From Cucumis sativus (Eukaryota; Streptophyta; Magnoliopsida; Cucurbitales; Cucurbitaceae): DNA of 64,000 nucleotides. Below are positions 61,814 to 64,000 of the stretch, piece by piece. The stretch's first letter is position 1. Every line of letters begins with the position of its first letter. The stretch is from positions 18,672,607 to 18,736,606 of the forward strand of contig NC_026656.2 of the NCBI RefSeq assembly GCF_000004075.3, given 5' to 3'. The notes below the pieces were generated by a model. The model had not been told where the DNA came from, did no database searches, and worked only from the letters and a program-made list of their open reading frames with translations. The position numbers and the translations under genes were made by a program.

Positions 61814-64000
61814 GGTAACCGATACCAAGGAGATGACAAAAATCTGGTCTAATTTTGTCTAGAGCTGCTCCAGAAGACTATCATAAAGAGAAACAAAAGT
61901 AAACTTCGAAGCAAATTAATCCAATATTGAATTGAATATGAGTTTACACAAAAAAAAAATAACCAAATGATGATGCACAAATGATCAAGACACTGGTATG
62001 CAACTCCATACAAGTTTGGCACATCTATTCATGAAAAAAACGTGATTTAAATCATAGACAAAAATGGAAAATTAGGAAAGAAAAGAGAATGATCTAAATA
62101 GAAACATAGAAGCTTTTTAGCAACATTAAGTCACTGAACTGATACTAAGTATTAGGAACACTGAATTTCACTCTCCAAATTCAAATCCAAAAGACATATA
62201 TTGACTCCTCAATAAAGAAATAAATAAAAGAAAGAGAAACAAAATCCAAATATCACTCTGTCAATTTTACAAAACCGCTGCAATAAGCTCCAAGATGAGA
62301 AAAATAACACATAACTGATATCAACGTTCCTATCCAAGATCCAACACTTGATGAAGGTGGATGACGACATGAAGACCAACGCCTTCATGCCACAACTCAG
62401 TATAACAGAAAATTTCACAAGAAAACCAGAAAAACCCAACACCCTTCGTACTGGATAATTCAATCCCGTATTAACCAACCGGAAAACCAGGATATGGTAA
62501 CAGTTCATACATAAAACCCAAATCAAGTATCGTTCAAAACTCATCAACGAATTAGCCGATCAATGATATCATCCACATAAACATTACATAATCTCGATCA
62601 TACAGGCAGAAAGGAAACAAACCCATCATTCAACTACAAGAAATAAACTCTTCCTTTCACTCAATCGTTAAAAAATCATCAGCAAATTACTCAATCAACG
62701 ATCTCACCCACATAAACATATCGTAATTTCGATCTTAAAGGCAGAAAAAAAAAAAAAAAACAATCCCATCACTCAACTACAAGAAATAAACTCTTACGTT
62801 CACTCCATCGTTCAAGAATCATCAGCAAATTACTCGATCGACGATCTCACCCACACAACCATTACGTAATTTCGGTCTTACAGGTAAAAAGAAAACAAAC
62901 CCCCCACTCATCTACGAGAAATAAACTCTTCCTTTCCCCCGATCCTTCAATCATCACCATCCAAACACGAAATGCAACGAAAAATCAAGCAATATCAGAA
63001 GACCAAGTAAAGAATCCAGAGAATAGTAGGCAATAATACAATCATCCATTAAATGGGTGCGGATCAGAAAACTCTAACCGTGAAGATCGTCGACCAGAGA
63101 GCAGAAGAGGCGAGTCGCAGAAAGTCTTCCGTTTTCCTTTGCTTGATCGCAACCTGTAATCCGAAAAGCAGGGGTGAGTGGTATTTATAGCCAAAGCAGT
63201 GGCTGTGGAACCCAACCATGGTTATGCTTATCACCGTCCATTAAGCACACAGTTAAGATTTCTTTTGAGTGAATTTAGTAATATGATGGTCAAAGTGTAG
63301 GAGTTGATTCAAGGTGGGCTTCGTCGTCGCCCTTAGCTCAGTCGCTGTACAGAGTTGCTCTCCGGTTGGTGGACCCTTCGCCAGTCCTGCCCACTTTAGT
63401 AATTTCCACTTTGCATTGTATAGTCCTCTTCTTCTCTTCCCGCCCGTTCCTGAGGAAGAGAAAAACCATCACGTCTCTCTCTCTCTCCTCACCCTATTTG
63501 CTTTTTACTTCTCATCTACTCAATTTATCTTAAACACTTTTGTTTTTAAAAAACTGTTTTTTGTTTTCAATTTATTCTTGAAATGTTTCTTTACAAAAAT
63601 TAAATGAAAAATCTATTCATATTTTGCAATTTTTATTTATTTAGTTGAAATATAATAATTAAAATATTTACCGTTACAATGAAATTTTAAATTCTATCAA
63701 TCAAATTTGACGTAGATCGTAAATATTTTGTAAAACCTACTATTTTTAAAAATTTCCTTTTAATGTTTACGTACTTGTTTTAAAATCGAAATTCTAGACA
63801 ATAACTATTATCATGACACGAGAAAATTAAGACGTGTATATTTGTACTAAAATTTTATAGGCTATTTAAATAAAACTATATAAGATTACATTAAAATACT
63901 ATTTTGCAGCCCACACTTAATTATAATTAACATTGTTTAAATTTTTTACTTAATACAGTTTTTACTATTTTTTATTTATTACTACGTTTTTTTATTTTAT
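61814..64000. other. NAC-like leader region, tandem repeat and flank
   Basis: Likely contains the 5' untranslated leader and leader intron of the NAC-like gene, with a first exon near 63070-63170. A three-copy tandem repeat fills 62529-62941. Sequence right of about 63500 is AT-rich and shows no gene. Confidence 0.5.
62529..62941. repeat. Three-copy imperfect tandem repeat, unit 135-143 bases
   Basis: Copies at 62529-62663, 62664-62806 and 62807-62941, each starting ATCGTT and containing the shared ATAAACTCTT and CACCCACA/ATCCACATAAAC-type blocks. A partial fourth start follows at 62942. Copy 2 is longer because of a run of about 16 A. It lies in the presumed leader intron of the NAC-like gene. 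Confidence 0.85.

Noticed and set aside
1-64000. CRISPR arrays, integrated virus, complete LTR or LINE element
   Set aside because: No regularly spaced repeats, no reverse transcriptase, integrase or coat motifs were seen in any frame I examined.

Overview
The window is plant nuclear DNA, almost certainly from a eudicot. Genes are split by short AT-rich introns with ordinary GT-AG borders (two use GC-AG). Intergenic DNA is very AT-rich. The proteins are plant-specific or have clear plant forms: GATL glycosyltransferase, LysM receptor kinase, thaumatin-like protein, a NAC-type protein, DA1 peptidase. A cucurbit-like compact genome is plausible, but the sequence alone does not prove the species.

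Twelve protein-coding genes can be supported, most with an exon model whose reading frame closes exactly. In order: a plastid UPF0114 membrane protein (2577-3808, +), Mediator subunit MED18 (5361-7298, +), the growth-limiting peptidase DA1 (10399-13976, +), a LysM receptor-like pseudokinase (14127-16022, -), the GT8 enzyme GATL1/PARVUS (18812-19855, -), an RNF5/RMA-type membrane RING E3 ligase (22833-23525, -), an ELO-like membrane protein without the usual histidine box (27267-28112, +), the acyltransferase LPAT4 (30895-32612, +), a thaumatin-like protein (33774-34663, +), a 17-exon leishmanolysin-type metallopeptidase with EGF-like modules (35890-41687, -), a tiny secreted SPPPP-repeat protein (49769-50053, -), the SAP30-like corepressor AFR (51804-54037, -) and an atypical NAC-like protein (59644-61813, -). 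That makes thirteen entries if the short SPPPP gene is counted. The long stretches 42-49.7 kb and 54.4-59.6 kb hold no recognisable gene. They do contain promoter-like islands, a possible hairpin and low-complexity DNA.

The most informative whole-window signal is gene order. DA1, GATL1, RING, thaumatin-like and AFR follow the order of an Arabidopsis chromosome 1 segment (around At1g19270-At1g19330). RING, ELO-like, LPAT4, thaumatin-like and AFR follow its duplicated partner (around At1g74990-At1g75060). This window holds the union of both, so it looks like the less-fractionated ancestral block, with a LysM kinase, the metallopeptidase and the SPPPP gene interspersed.

The genes do not form one pathway. 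Shared themes are cell wall and secretion (GATL1, thaumatin-like, SPPPP protein, LysM receptor), ER lipid and protein quality functions (LPAT4, ELO-like, RING), ubiquitin-linked growth control (DA1) and transcription (MED18, AFR, NAC-like). I found no rRNA, tRNA, CRISPR array, operon or intact autonomous transposon. Nothing in the window clearly amounts to an undescribed system. The best leads are the ELO-like protein, the SPPPP peptide and the gene-poor promoter-like islands.
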